Positions 13,831-27,800 of a DNA stretch of 64,000 nt are shown here, piece after piece (the first letter of the stretch is position 1; each line of letters opens with the position of its first letter). This stretch comes from Dallia pectoralis (Eukaryota > Chordata > Actinopteri > Esociformes > Umbridae). The notes under the pieces are model-generated. The model was not told the origin of the DNA, made no database searches, and saw only the letters and a program-made list of their open reading frames with translations. The stretch is from assembly GCA_029465975.1 (NCBI GenBank), contig CM055754.1:1648616-1712615 (forward strand). Reading direction: 5' to 3'. The position numbers and the translations under genes are program-made.

Positions 13831-13950
13831 TCCTAAACAGCATCCTATTGCCTACGTAGTGCACTACATATAACCCAGATCCCTATGCGCGGCAGTCATA
13901 AATGGTGCACGTCACAGGGAAGGAACAGGCTCTTATTTGGGACACAGATT
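13831..13950. repeat. Hairpin-type interspersed repeat of salmonid/pike kind
   Basis: Contains 'catcctattgcctacgtagt', 'gtgcactaca', 'agatccctatg' and ends 'cttatttgggacaca'. The two ends are roughly inverted copies (…aaatgg/ccc…tatttggga). I recognise this as a very common short interspersed repeat in salmonid and esocid DNA; similar pieces occur near 17,085, 29,530, 31,835 and 35,000 in this window. Confidence 0.6.
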
Positions 13951-14667
13951 TTTTCTTTTCAGCTGTGCTTGACCTCAGGGCACCATGGCATGTAACCAAA
14001 GGAATGAATAGTTCTTTTCTGGACAGTTGAACCAGTCAGTCACACAGTACCATATCAGGCGGCAGAGACAAGTATGCCCACAGTACTTCTGCTCACGACA
14101 CAGGACTGTTCGGGGGCAAAGATATTAGCATATATATACTACCCCTTTAAACTCCTCATGAAAAACAAGTCCTCACTTTTGACAGTTTTGGAGATGCCAG
14201 GGAAAGTGAAAACGCATTTCCATAGACACAAGGAAGCACTGTAAACCACGCGGCCGCTTCTGACATTCGTTCACAATAACCGATTTCATTCACGACAACA
14301 CATGAAACACGGATGGATGTGTCGTCTGTACGCTTCATGCGGTCAGGTCGGGGTGAAGGCCGTTTGCACTCTCAGGAATTACAGCCTGCGGAACCGGAGT
14401 GGAATTGGCGAGTTGCACAACTAAAGTACCATCGGTTTTGTTTAAAACCGTCGCGTGTACACTTCATCTCTGACTGCAGCCGTTCAGCTTTGAATTCTCC
14501 TGACTTTCTGCTGATCTTGCCAGCGACCAGGTTGAGTCACTTTTTCCTTGAAGGACACAGGAATCATATCCAAACATTAGCCACATCGGCACACTGTAAC
14601 CTTGAGTGTCCTCACAAATAAGCAGTTTGTGGTTACGAAGAGGAATGTTGAAAATCTGGGGAATAAA

Positions 14668-14766
14668 ACACCAGAGATGCGTTCCAAATGGTCGCTATTC
14701 CCTTCATGGGCCCTGGTCAGATGTAGTCCACTGCATTAAGGATAGGGTGCCATTGAGGACACTGGC
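14668..14766. repeat. Second copy of the hairpin-type interspersed repeat
   Basis: Reads 'tccaaatggtcgctattccc', then 'ttcatgggccctggtcagat', then 'ggatagggtgccattgagga'. The ends are imperfect inverted repeats around a short centre, as in the copy at 13,831. Family assignment is from memory. Confidence 0.6.
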
Positions 14767-14808
14767 AAGTATGGATATGGGCCGATATGACTACTTTCTC
14801 TCCTCATC

Positions 14809-15226
14809 AATATGAGTCAGCAGTATAGTCTTATAGCCATCTACTAGTCAATATGATTCAGCAGTATAGTCTAATAACCTTCTACTAGTCAATTTGATTC
14901 TGTGATTCAGCAGTATTGTCTAATAACCTTCTACTAGTCAATATGATTCAGTGATTCAGCCGTATAGTCTTATAGCCATCTACTAGTCAATATGATTCAG
15001 TGATTCAGCAGTATAGTCTTATAGCCATCTACTAGTCAATATGATTCAGTGATTCAGCAGTATAGTCTTATAGCCATCTACTAGTCAATATGATTCAGTG
15101 ATTCAGCAGTATAGTCTTATAGCCATCTACTAGTCAATATGATTCAGTGATTCATCAGTATAGTCTTATAGCCATCTACTAGTCAATATGATTCAGTGAT
15201 TCATCAGTATAGTCTTATAATCATTT
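14809..15226 (+). repeat. Tandem array with ~49-bp unit, about 8-9 copies
   Basis: The unit contains 'atgattcagtgattcagcag' followed by 'tatagtcttatagccatcta' and 'ctagtcaat'. Early copies (14,809-14,930) are shorter and diverged, lacking one 'attcagtg' block; later copies from about 14,940 are nearly identical. It lies about 650 bp upstream of the first sash1 exon seen, so it is upstream or in a 5' intron of that gene. Confidence 0.9.
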
Positions 15227-15881
15227 TATATTCCACAATAGTTAGTCAAATCGAAGTATGTTAATGAGTACAGTCTATATAAGCTCTTTACACAGTTAGT
15301 CAAAACATGTCAGTCAGATCACAGACTAAATAAACAACACAGTACACGCTATCCTTATGAAGAGGAAACTATAGTACTTTAAAGACATTTCTGCAGGGAA
15401 TAAGTCTCAAAAGCCCTGAAATGTTTCCTATCTTTTTATTTTCTTTAGCCCCCCACAACAAAGAGCACAAAAGCAGGAAGTCTCTGCAGGTGAACCGTCG
15501 GTTCAGTTTTCTGTGAAGGGGGAGGCATCTCTCTGGTCTGGGTGGTTTACGGCGCGAGGGGTCTCCAGAGTCTCCTGTTGACTTCCGTGAGGTCAGAGGT
15601 TGCAGGCCGTGTCATATGAGGCCTCTCACCCTGTCCCTACGCCTGTGGGGTCGCAGCTGAGGAGGTCTGGTGTAGGGGTCGTGGGTTATGGCAGGGGTGG
15701 AGTCAGCCACACACACACGTTCACACACAGTTGCTCAGGCCCTTGGTGTCACACACTAGGCTGGTCATTGGGCAGTTTGCTTGTTCTCTGGTTGCATTAC
15801 GTGTTCACATCCAACAGGCATGTAATTTGATGGCTTGTGTCATTTTTCTGTCCTTATGGAGTACCTTCTCTCGGTTTTAAG

Positions 15882-18800
15882 GACGGTTCGGCGGGAAACT
15901 TTGAAGACCTGGCAACGACGTATTCTGAGTATTACAGCACCTCTTTCGCTGAGGTCAAGGACAGAATGGAGGATATCCGCAGACGACGAGTTATACAAGA
16001 TGTAGAAGCCCAGATGGTAAAACATGATGTGTTTGGTGTGACACAGAAATTACATTATTGATGTTTTTGGATGCATTCTGTTCCAGAATGTACAGAAACA
16101 CTTCAGAAACATTATTTCTTACCTTAAATCATGTGTGTGTAATGGTAAATTAATATGGTAAAAAAATATAACATACTAATTTCCCATTAAACACACATTA
16201 TTTAATTGTGTCCTTTTATTGAGCAAGATATTTTAAGTTTTCATCAGAAATATTTGTTGCCATTTCTTTATATGTTTCAGGAATCAGTTGACTTAGCGCC
16301 CACATCGATGCTACTTCGCTCCCAGATTCAGGTGAGTAACTATTCAATTTTCTCTACTGTTTGTTTAACACTTTCAGAATTTTGGTTTTCTATGAGATCA
16401 GTCATGTTTCACCTGTACCTTCTCTGGGAACAGAAACCAGACAAATATATATATTAAAACACAAAAACGTAAGTGATTTTAAAGTGTTTGTGTCCGCTAC
16501 AAAATGTGTGTTCATATCGACGGGGCCTTTGACTAAAGAACCTGTGGATTTCTATGCGCTGTTATGTGTACAACAGATGAAAAGTGATTTTGTAATAGAG
16601 GAAATGTGTACTTTAGCCTTGTGTGGCTAACGAAATGCATCAACCAGTTAAAAACTAACATGCATTGGTTAGAATGTGGTTTGTCTGTGTTTGTGTCAGT
16701 TTCCATCTCTACACCTGTCTCTGACTCTAGTGTTCATTTCTAAACAGGAATCACTAGGGCTAAGTTGCAGTAGTGCTGTGTCCACTCCGGAGACAGACAG
16801 AAGGTAAGAATATAATGATATTCTACTTCAAACTAGCATTAGCTTTGTATCCGTCTTGCCTGGACTATTTGCTCTGTTGGTATGTGCTGTTTTTGTAGAT
16901 AACATAGAGTGTTGTCAGTCTAACAGTTGTTGGAAGGCATGGTGCTACATACAATGTCTATCTAGTCAGATTAGTTCACACTTTCGGTAAACGGACGAAT
17001 TCCTGGATGGGTTGGAGGGGGGGATCTGGGCCGGACCACATCGTCAGTAGGACAGTCATGCCACATCCTCTCCCAGGACAGCGGCACAAATAGCAGCCTA
17101 TTTGTTATTTAGTACACTACTTTTCACCACCGGGCTCTGGTCAACAGCAGTCGGAGTCCCTTCAGCGTAACCTCGGAGCATACTTCCTGTCTTCATGACC
17201 TCCAGTCACTTTTATGAAGTGTACCTCTACTAGTGTACCAACAGCGCACATCCTCCCCTTCCACCTATTGTGTTTGGGTGGATGGATGTCCCTTCTGAGA
17301 ACACGAGGGAGGGAACGGAGCAATGAGTTATAGCATGAGTCATGTTGTGTTTTGAACTGAGTCAGCGGGATCGAGGCCACGTCAGATATGTTTTGTTTGC
17401 CGGATACACTTTAGCTATCGCGGTGTCTATTGCAAACAGAATAGGAGTTGTCGGACCTCCTGTTAACACGCTTTTTTAAACAAGTCACCTCAGGTAACAT
17501 GACTTCATTCAATATACAACACGCTGGTCTTGAGTAGCTACTTCTAGGAGTATGTTAATCCAACCGAACACAACAGCCTTGATGATTTTAAATGTCGGCT
17601 GGCAGGGTGCCCTCTTGTGGCCACATAAGGAACTGTGTCAGTGGAGGATCACTGCTGTACTCAGCAGGAATTCTTCTCAGCTGACTTCAGATGAGACAGT
17701 GAGAGAGACGGTGTGTGACATTAGGGCCAGATTGACAGCCAATGACGGACAGTGAGTGTTGGAAAGAGACAGAGAAACGCTGGCACACGTCGAGAGGCAG
17801 AACGATACCGTCATAGATAGGGGAACAGAGTGAGAAAGAGACAGACTGAGAGGGAAGGCAGAATGCCTGGTGGTCACGTGTGGAGCAGCCCTGTATGCAG
17901 AGTGCAGTCAGTAACAACCAGTCAGTCAGGTGAAAAGCCCCTATTGTTGCAGAGATAGCCACAGAGATCTGACCTCAGTGTAGCAGCCAGGCCATGAGGT
18001 TTACCCATCTGGACTAACTATTGGGCCCGGCCCCTCGCTGTTCGCTCGGCTGTACTGACCCCGGTTCGGTGGCACGAGGGGACAGTGCACGTTTGTGGGG
18101 ACAGTGCACATCCGTGAAGGAGCGTGCACGTTTTATAAAGGGTGCAGTGTCATCTGTGTAGTCTGTTATTCTTCAACGAACAGAGGATAAAAAGTAGCGT
18201 TGTTGTGGAGTACAGTAGAGCAGCTGTACAATGAAGAAAACGACACTGGAGAACAGGTGAAATGACGTTCTCTGGGCTCGAACTGTGGATCTATCGTTTC
18301 TTGCCTTGTGCGTCGTGTGATTTTGTCCGTTTTTTTCATTCTCCTTTGTTTTTTTTAGGTCGTCCATGCATAAATCAGGCTCAGAGGATGGACCAGAGGG
18401 TAGTCGTTTTTTCTAATCTCCGTTCAGTGTGTTGTATCTAATGTTGATCACTTTAATGTGGGTTTGGTCCCAAACAGTTAAACGTTTAAATTGCTACACG
18501 AAAAGACCATTTATTATTGAGTGCATGTATTTCGTGTGACAACAAACTAGTGCGTTCGTTTGTAGTGTGAACTTGATCTGTTTTGTATTTGCTATCATCG
18601 AGTCACAATTTAATGTGTGTTACAATTTGCAAATCACAATTCGTAACTTACATGTTTTTGTTATGTTGAACATTTTTATTAGATGCCGTTTGGTTTTAAT
18701 CTGTCCTGTATTATTGATAAGTATTTATTAATGTGGGCCGTCATCTGCAATGAGGATTTTATTAAACTGCTGGGTGGGTGAAATAAGCAAACATATAAAA

Positions 18801-21800
18801 TCCACACAACTACACCTGGGAAAACTTGAAATATGTAATTAATGGAAAACAAAGATAGATTATAGTAGGAGACATGAAAAAATGAAAACACTTAATTCAT
18901 AAATTAATACAATCATATCGTTATGTACAGTTTAGTTAGATATTTGTAAAAAGGAGAGCCACTGTATCTGAACCATGACTATATTCTTGTTTAGAAAAAT
19001 GTGATGTAAAGAGACAGAAAAACAAGTCTTTCTGGCCGAATTTCCGGAAGTCACAGAGAGGTGTCTTAAGACAGACTTCAAAAGGTATATTTTTGTTATA
19101 ATGATATGTCCTGTCTTTCTTTTCACCCAACATATATCAGATCCCATCAGCTGGGTTCCACTCTCACAGCATCTGTTTACTAGTCCATCTCTTTAGATGT
19201 TAAACGTGTTTAATTAGGTGACTGGGGTCTGTTTTGTTTGGGGGCTGGCGGAATTTAACTGCTTTTTTCGATTTACCAGGCGACGGCGTTGGTTTTGTAG
19301 CGAGTGACATCACAATGAGTGATGAAGAGCGCATCCAGCTGATGATGATGGTCAAGGAGAAGATGATCAGCGTGGAGGAGGCCCTGGCACGGGTATGCTG
19401 ATGTCACTTCCTGTCTTCCTACTGTATGACACATTTTCAGGAGGTCTGCCACTTGGTAGTGATTGCACTCTAAGAGTGCCATGTTGGACATTAATCAAGA
19501 TGTCCTCTTCTCCACTCAGCTGAAGGAGTTTGAGACCCAGAGCAGACAGGCCAGTAGCGCTGACCCTACTGAATGGCCAGATGTCCCCAGTACATCCCTG
19601 AACGAGTTCTCCAACTCAATCGTAAGTGTCTGTTTAAAGAAATGTGTGGTGCCGTATTGATTTTATTTGCCCGTCTGGTTTGCGTTGTCAACAGTATGTG
19701 CTCATTGTTCTTCCTCATAACACGGCTGATGAGATGTTCGTGCCTCCGCTAACTCCACTAACTCCACTAACTCCACTAACTCCACTAACTCCGCCAACTC
19801 CGCCAACTCCACTAACTCCACTAACTCCGCTAACTCCGCTAACTCCGCTAACTCCGCTAACTCCGCCAACTCCGCCAACTCCACCAACTCCGCCAACTCC
19901 GCCAACTCCGCCAACTCCGCTAACTCCGCTAACTCCGCTAACTCCGCCAACTCCACCAACTCCACCAACTCCACTAACTCCGCTAACTCCACTAACTCCA
20001 CTAACTCCACTTACTCCACTAACTCCACTAACTCCACCCCCTCACATTTGTGTTTCCTATTTTCTCTCTCACTCACTCTTCCTCACCTCTTTTCCTCTAC
20101 CCACCTCCCTTCTCTCTCTTTCTACATTTTTCTTAGCTTTTTCTTTGTCTTATCATTTACTTACCTCTCTTATCCAACCTCCCAACTTTTCTCTCTCCCC
20201 ACCTTTCTTTCTCTCTCTCTCTCCCACCTTTCTCTTTCTCTCTCCCCACCTCCTTTTTTCCCTTTCTTTCTCTCCCCACCTCCCTTTCTCTCTCTCTCTC
20301 CCCACCTCCTTTTTCCCTTTCTTTCTCTCCCCACCTCCCTTTCTCTCTCTCTCTCTCCCCACCTCCTTTTTTCCCTTTCTTTCTTTCCCCACCTCCCTCT
20401 CTCTCTCTCCCCACCTCCCTTTCTCTCTCTCTCCCCACCTCCCTTTCTCTCTCTCTCCCCACCTCCTTTTTTCCCTTTCTTTCTCTCCCCACCTCCCTCT
20501 CTCTCTCTCCCCACCTCCCTTTCTCTCTCCCCACCTCCCTTTCTCTCTCCCCACCTCCCTTTCTTTCTCTCCCCACCTTTCTTTCTCTCTCTCTCCCCAC
20601 CTCCCTTTTTTCCTTTCTCTCTCTCCCCACCTCCCTTTCTCTCTCTCTCCCCCACCTCCCTTTTCCCTTTCTTTCTCTCCCCACCTTTCTTTCTCTCTCT
20701 CTCCCCACCTCCCTTTTTTCCTTTCTCTCTCTCCCCACCTCTCTTTCTCCTCATTTAAACTTTTCTCTCCAGCTCTCCCTCCCTCACTTGCTCTATGAAC
20801 CAGGGCCCCTGTAACCAACCCCCCACCCCTTCCCCCTCCTGCTTTAGGCCCTTTCCCAACACACCATCCAGGCAGACCTCTATTCATCCCAGTCAAAGCG
20901 CCTGCTAACCCCCATTGTGTTGCTCTGAGCGGGTGGATTCAGCACTGTACTGTGTTATGCCGGTCACAGCTCTTTTCTGCGTGGTTGGAGTGATTAGGGG
21001 CGTCAGGTCCGGCACACATATTTGGGATTTGTCTGGATGGCCTCTGCCTCCATATCGACTCTCTACAGTTGTTCTATATTGTATTGTTTGTTGGGCCTTG
21101 TGTCCGAAACACTTTCTGTAGTGTAACTTTGTCAAAACCAATGAGTGTGAAGCTATCTATCGGTTTCTTTAAATGGGCACCAATGCTTTCTGGTGACGTC
21201 ATGTTTTACATGTCATTTTTGGCTGCACTTCGCGATGCCTTAAAACCTATCCCCCAAAATGCTTTGCACTACTTCATTGGGTGCATTTCACCAAACAGTG
21301 TGTCCTTTTAGAATCAACAGTTCTCATCTACAAAGCTGTAAATAGTCATTTACTTCTCTTAAAAATGTACAGTTCTCTCTCTTTTATTACCAATTTTAAC
21401 CGTTATGGAACTCGCTCATCACATTGCCGTACCTCAGAAGTGTGATGCAGGCCGTTTTCAGTGCATGCAGCTGAGCAATGCAGGTCTAGTGGTCCAATGT
21501 TTGGTCTACTGAAGAAGTAAAAAACCACAGTTTCTGTTTTCACTCCGGTGCACAGCAGCGTGTTTTCACCCATGACCACCTGGCTAACCAGCTCTAGGTT
21601 AACTTTAGCAAACATGAAAATGTTCAAACGTGTGTGGGAACCTTCCACTGTGCTGCGCAGTGTTGACTGTCCAATATGAGGTGTTTTCAGATCACTGTCC
21701 AAGGCTTTATAAATTAGACAGTATGCACTTCTGACATCTTTACAGATTACATATCTTTGGGGCAGTTTGAAACATCAGGAAATTATTTATGATCAGGTCT

Positions 21801-24800
21801 GTTTTAGGCGTTATGTGGAGGATTGTACATACATTTTGATAAATGTGTTATAAGGGAAGTTATTTAGATATTTGTAAGGCCTTTAAGTTTGCATTACCAG
21901 GAACATGCCAGCTATAACCGGGTGATCAAATTCAGACACAGCATTGGTACCAACTAAGGCCTCTGACATTTCACTGAACCACCATAGATGGGAAATTCCA
22001 GCAAGCGTTCATTTGTTTTGCACCTAACTCTAACCAAACAGAAGCAGACCACACCGCCTCCACATATAGAGCGTAGGGTTGCACTTTGGTCAGATGCTTA
22101 GTCATATTTAGCTTGTATGCTGCTTATGGACGCCACGTCATTAATAATTCTATTATGTTGCCATGGCATTTCTCAGAAAGGTTTCGCAGAAACACGTTTC
22201 CTATTGGGGGTTCCACAAAGTAAAAATGTGAAGGAACTTGTTTACATTTCTTAGAGAACACTTATCCATAATCCAGAGTGCTTCTGAACAGCCTTTTGGG
22301 GTTTACTTAAAGGGTCTTTGTGTGTCACACTTTTTCAACTTTTCCAGGAATTTAAAGAGGTTCCCGAAAGATCCTCCAAGAAGCAAGAACCTCTACTGAG
22401 TTAGCGAGCTAACCATGTTCCTCTCTTTCTCCAGTTGTGTGAGCAGTCAGATGGTGATCAGGGGGACTTTGGGACGTTCCGACGGCTTCACAAACTAGTC
22501 AGCTCCAGTTGCAGAGTCCGTAAGAAACTCATCAGGATCGATGAGTTCAAGAAGCCGGCGTTTGAGGGTGAGACGAGCCTGTTCAGTGCGTATCGCCACA
22601 AGTCAATTGCAATGGAACCTAGAACTGGACCATATTATTGTGATTGGTTCCTTTAGGGCCCTGCTGTGATGTCTGGTTTTGCACTCATTTTTTAGCTACA
22701 CTGAACAAATTAGTCCATTTTTTCATACTGCAGTCTTCACTTACCTTAAATAATAGTATTAACAAAAATACTTTTGAGGGAATAACAGCAGCATTAAGGC
22801 CTAAACCCCTTGTTCAAGGACACTACAACTGATTTATACATCAGATTGTTGGCCCGGGAATCAAACCAGCAGCCTTTTGGTTACTGTCCTAACGCTCTAA
22901 TAGGTTATTAGATGCCCATTATGGACCACAATGTTCTAACCTGCAACCTTCCCTCTCTCCCAGAGTCTCTGTGTGTGGACGGGTTTGTCCCCGGTGATGC
23001 CATGTCCTCGTTGTCCCTGTACTCTGGGGTTCAGAAGAAGCAGCCTGTGTCCGTGGGGGGTCACCATGTTCATCCCTTGACCCCTGTCCTGCGTAACCAA
23101 CCGACCTGTGACCCGACCACCTCCACCTCCCGCACCTCCCTTGACACTGCCAGCAGTCACACCCACACCGATGCCCCAGACGCGGCCTCCAGCGCCACCC
23201 AGCGGCTGCTCAGAGCCTTTAGTAAGACAGGGGAAGCAAGTCACAAAATGTTTCTTCGAGAAAATTAAGCTTTTATATTGGGATGTGGCGTTGCTATGAG
23301 AGAATGTATCCATGTCGGTTGGCGACATTTTTTTGAGTGTTCTCTTTTTTTTTCGGTTTCAGTTTCCTAAGCAAGTTGATAAACACGAGTTAAACACAAG
23401 TTCTCCTTTCACCTGACATAGGAGAATCTAGCCCCAGGCGTTCCAGCCCAGCCCGTAGCCTAGGAAGAAGCCCGGACGTAGGACCCATTGGAGAGGGCAG
23501 GGTGACAGGGGTAGGGGGTAGTGGTTATTCCCTGTCAGAGCTGGAGGTCAGCGGGGCAGAAGACGGACTCCGGATCGCCCGGTCGGTTACGGACGGAGAG
23601 ATAAGGAGAGCACTCAGCCCTCTCAGTTGCCATGGGGTGAGGACTATTTTGGCTGTGTCCCAAATTGCAGCATTTGCATGGCCATGACATTGGTCCGAAG
23701 TAGTGCGCATGTAGGGAATATGGTGTTGTGTTGGACACATTCCTTGCCTGTGGACTGTGTAATCTCCATCTTTACTCAGGACCAGTTTAGTACGGGTGGC
23801 AGTCTGTTTGAGTTGCCTAACTCCTTTAAGTAACTCTAATGTCTATCTTGACAGTGCTAGGTTAATTCGCTTAGTCCAAACCGTGTTCACACTATTCCAC
23901 ACGACCTGTATGCTTAAATAACAAACCCGTTAATAAAGTGATTTTTAAAAAATAAGTACAAAAATGTCTATCCTCTGTTTGACAGAGAACCTGTAGCTTT
24001 GGTGGGTTTGATCTCACCAATCGGACTATGGACATAGACAACAGAGATCGGGACCTTGAGGTAAATAGTTAATTAATTAGTTTAATCGTTACACTGACAC
24101 TACACTATTTACAATGCCTGTTTGTACGTGTTTTTTCTTCCATTTCATTTACATTTCTACGTATCACTCTATGTTAAGAACAACAATGGAGATGCAAGTG
24201 TGAAAAACATATCTCCATCGATGAGCCAGAGAGTCTCTTTGGGTAAAAAAGTGAAGTCGGTGAAAGAGACCATGAGAAAACGCATCATCAAGAGATACCA
24301 CAGCTCTCTCTCTGAACAGGTAGGTCAATGTAAATAATCTACGTTCACACTTTATCTGTGCTCTAAAAACATACTCACTCACTAGCTAGTGTCCCTGATG
24401 GGGTTGCAAACAAATCAGTGTTTTATACGACAGACCTCTTTCTCAAACAACCTGCTGCAAACCTGAACCCCATGTTTTATATATGTAACGAGAAAAAAAG
24501 GATGAACACCATTTTAATTGGGATTGACCATTTGAATGACATTTTTCGGAACAGTTTCGAACAGCTTCACAATTTTGATGAGTAAATTAAGGCAATGGTT
24601 TTTCCTATTAAAAAAAGCAAATGTCTCATAAATGTGTGCCACCCTCCAGTCAAGCCCAGAGCGTATGTCCAGCGGGCCTCAGTCCCCCCACAGTAACACA
24701 GACTCACCAGACAAACCCATGCTGAAGGCTGGAGGGTCAGTTGAAAGTCTGAGGAGTTCCCTCAGCGGACAGAGTTCTATCAGTGAGTACCGTGTCTTTG

Positions 24801-27800
24801 TGATAGTTTGTGTTTACCTGTATTTGTTTCATATTTAGCTTCAATGGCATTTACATCCAGTTTATGAATAATTGACGGGGGGGCATGGAAGATTTTCGAA
24901 AGGTTGGATGGATGCTAATTCGTGTAATAATTAGACCGAGGGAATGTAACCCAATTCCAGTGCAGCACTCCATCATTGAACACAAAGCGGCTTCCCTGGA
25001 AGGCAAATGACTTTGACAGCCATTATTTCCGTCATCGACATATTGAGTCTCGTCTGTTGTTGCCTGCAGGTGCTCAGACAGCAGGGACGACCGACTCCTC
25101 CAACAGCAACCGGGAGAGCGTCAAGTCAGAGGACGGAGAGGAGGAGGAGCTTCCCTACAGAGGTCCTTTCTGTGGTCGAGCCATGGTCCACACTGACTTC
25201 ACACCTAGTCCCTACGACACTGACTCTCTGAAGCTGAAGGTGACAGACAAGCACACACACCATGCACACACCATGCACACACACACACACGCTGACACAC
25301 AATGTCAACGGATCGATCACGGTGAGTGTTTTCGTTCTGCAGAGAGGGGACGTCGTCGACATCATCAGCAAACCTCCAATGGGCACGTGGATGGGACTGC
25401 TGGGCGGTAAGGTGGGAACCTTTAAGTTCGTCTACGTGGACGTTTTGACCGAAGAGGAAGACAAACCCAAGCGCACACGACGGAGGAGGGAGGGGAGGCA
25501 GCCTAAACCCACCTCCGTGGAGGAACTTCTGGAGCGCATCAACCTCAGAGTAATGAAATATAATGCTCCGATTCACTAAAACCCACCATGGCAATGGTCA
25601 GGCTGTACAGTGTGGTCCTGGTATTAGTTTAGCATTTTTAGAGATTACCTAATACCATTCTTTCAGTAAATAAACAAACATCAGAAGAATGCTATTGCTT
25701 AACTCACAGACCTTGGCCTACTAGTAACAGCATGGTACAGCCCTGACAGACAGACGGTCTCACTGGATACTGACCTCCTCTCTTTATGTTACGTATTATT
25801 ACATTGGATTTACTTTTAAGTGTGCGTGACCCATGCCTGCTTTCTCCACTCCCTCAGGAGCATCTGCCAACCTTCCTGTTTAATGGTTATGAGGACCTGG
25901 ACACATTCAAGCTTCTGGAAGAGGAGGATCTGGACGAGCTGAACATCAGAGACCCTCAACACAGGGCTGTGTTGCTCACCGCTGTTGAACTTCTTCAGGA
26001 GTACGATGGTTAGTCCAAACACACACAGGATCACACATTATCCTTCACTGATCTTTTGGGGATCCTATTTTCCTTTACATCGCCCTAAACTGAACCCTAA
26101 TTGTTTTGAGTGACATTTCCCCTTCTCATGTTACAACCATGTGGTGATTAACTGCGGTTTGTGTTGTGTCTTGCAGGTAGCAGCGATCCGGATCGCGCCG
26201 GTCAGTCGGAGGGGTCTCGCGAGAAGCTTTCACTCGATCGTCGGGGCCAGCTGGAGAACTCGCCGCGAGACTCTGGCTGCTACGAGAGCAGCGAGAACCT
26301 GGAGAATGGTAACGAATGCCTTACTCGACACTAGCCTCAACTCGTCATCTTCTTCCTCTTCCTGCTGCCAAGGGTCTTCTTCAGCCTCGTATTTTACCTA
26401 AAGACTGCCATGTGCTTCTCCTGTCTTCTTTACACATATCTGCAGTGTCTTGTCTACGCGCCACCAGGAGAGAGAGTTGGCTATTGTTTATGACTATATT
26501 ACTGATCTTTATTTGCCATCTTTTTTTTCCTTATTACTTTTTTCTGCATTTTGGTGGGAATGGGACTCTCATACCACCAGGAAATGTTCTTTCCATCTGG
26601 TCTATTGTGTTTTTAGTCCATTTGCAAGAGCCTGTAGTAATTGGGACGTATATTCAAACTGTCTTAAGTAAGTCCGACATTAGATTTTATTAACTGTTTA
26701 TAGAATGACATACACAGCAGTTGGAACTTTGATCAGACCCGCTCTCAGGCTGATTTCTGAACACAGGGCCCTTAATTTATTTATCGTGTTCTAATTTCAA
26801 ATGTGGTAGAACTAAACGAAAGAAAAAGCATCGGTATGTTCAGAAATAAAATAATCGTACACTCACTAACTACAAGAAAAGATGTGTGTCTACGCGTGAT
26901 GGTGGTTTCCTTAACTGAAAATGGTGACTGTGGAGTTTATTTACTGAGCTTCATTTGATAACTCTATTCTAATTGTGGTTATTTTGTTTGGTTAAAGTAT
27001 AATGAAATAACAGACGACACTAAGGATCATGCTAATATTGAAGGCTCTTGTGAATGTCAACAGCCCTGTGTGTGTAGACCGTATGACGTTGGTAATTTTA
27101 CACCTGTGTATTACAAGCAATTTGCAGTTTTTGTGTGTATATTTTTCTAGTCCAGAACCATTTCAGGTTGCATAATGTTACAATGTGCCTAAATACAGAT
27201 GTGCTTTATGCAAAACAATTGAAGTTGAACCAGTTTTACTAAATGGTTTAGTTATGCTTGTAAAATCGGGCCACATCATTTTCTACAAGAAATTATGAGT
27301 GCCAGAAATACATAGTTGTTACTGAAAAAAATATCAATCAATCAATCAAATTTATTTATAAAGCCCTTTTTACAACAAAGTTGTCACAAAGTGCTTTTAC
27401 AATCACCAGCCTGAATCCGACAGAGCAAACATCAGCAAGTTGAACAAAAAACAAGTTGAACCAGTTGATACACGGCGGCTAGGAAAAACTCCCTGAAAGT
27501 CAGATTTAGGAAGAAACCTAGAGAGGAACCAGGCTCTGAGGGATCACCAGTCCTCTTCTGGCTGGGCTGGGTCAGTTTATGACAATAACAAGCGAGGTGT
27601 GAATATCTGAGAAACAAAATAGTCCGGGATGACCGGGAGGGATGATGGGTGTGATAGGCTTGGAGGAAGAAGCTCCGGTTGCATCAGCTGTTCCGTCAGC
27701 CGCACAGTCAGGGGCCCCAGGGAGGATCCAGCATATGCTCCAAGCTGGAGCGGTCCCCCTGACAGAAGTGGACACAAACACAGGGAAAGGTTGGACACTA

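Larger units (their letters stand above)
8431..14808. other. No gene recognised; scattered repeat fragments
   Basis: No exon can be supported here. The stretch holds a perfect 20-bp hairpin at 9,672-9,715, a short (TG)n run near 10,822-10,838, a weak tRNA-like motif near 9,075 that I reject, and hairpin-repeat copies at 13,831 and 14,668. An ATG followed by a splice-donor-like GTGAGT at 12,374-12,400 was considered as a first exon of sash1 but its phase does not fit. Confidence 0.5.

Noticed and set aside
19644..20798. 384-residue + frame (LTP/PTP and serine/leucine/proline-rich) and matching long minus-strand frames
   Set aside because: They are generated by the 9-bp array and the pyrimidine tract inside sash1 intron 7; no domain, no splice context, and open on both strands.
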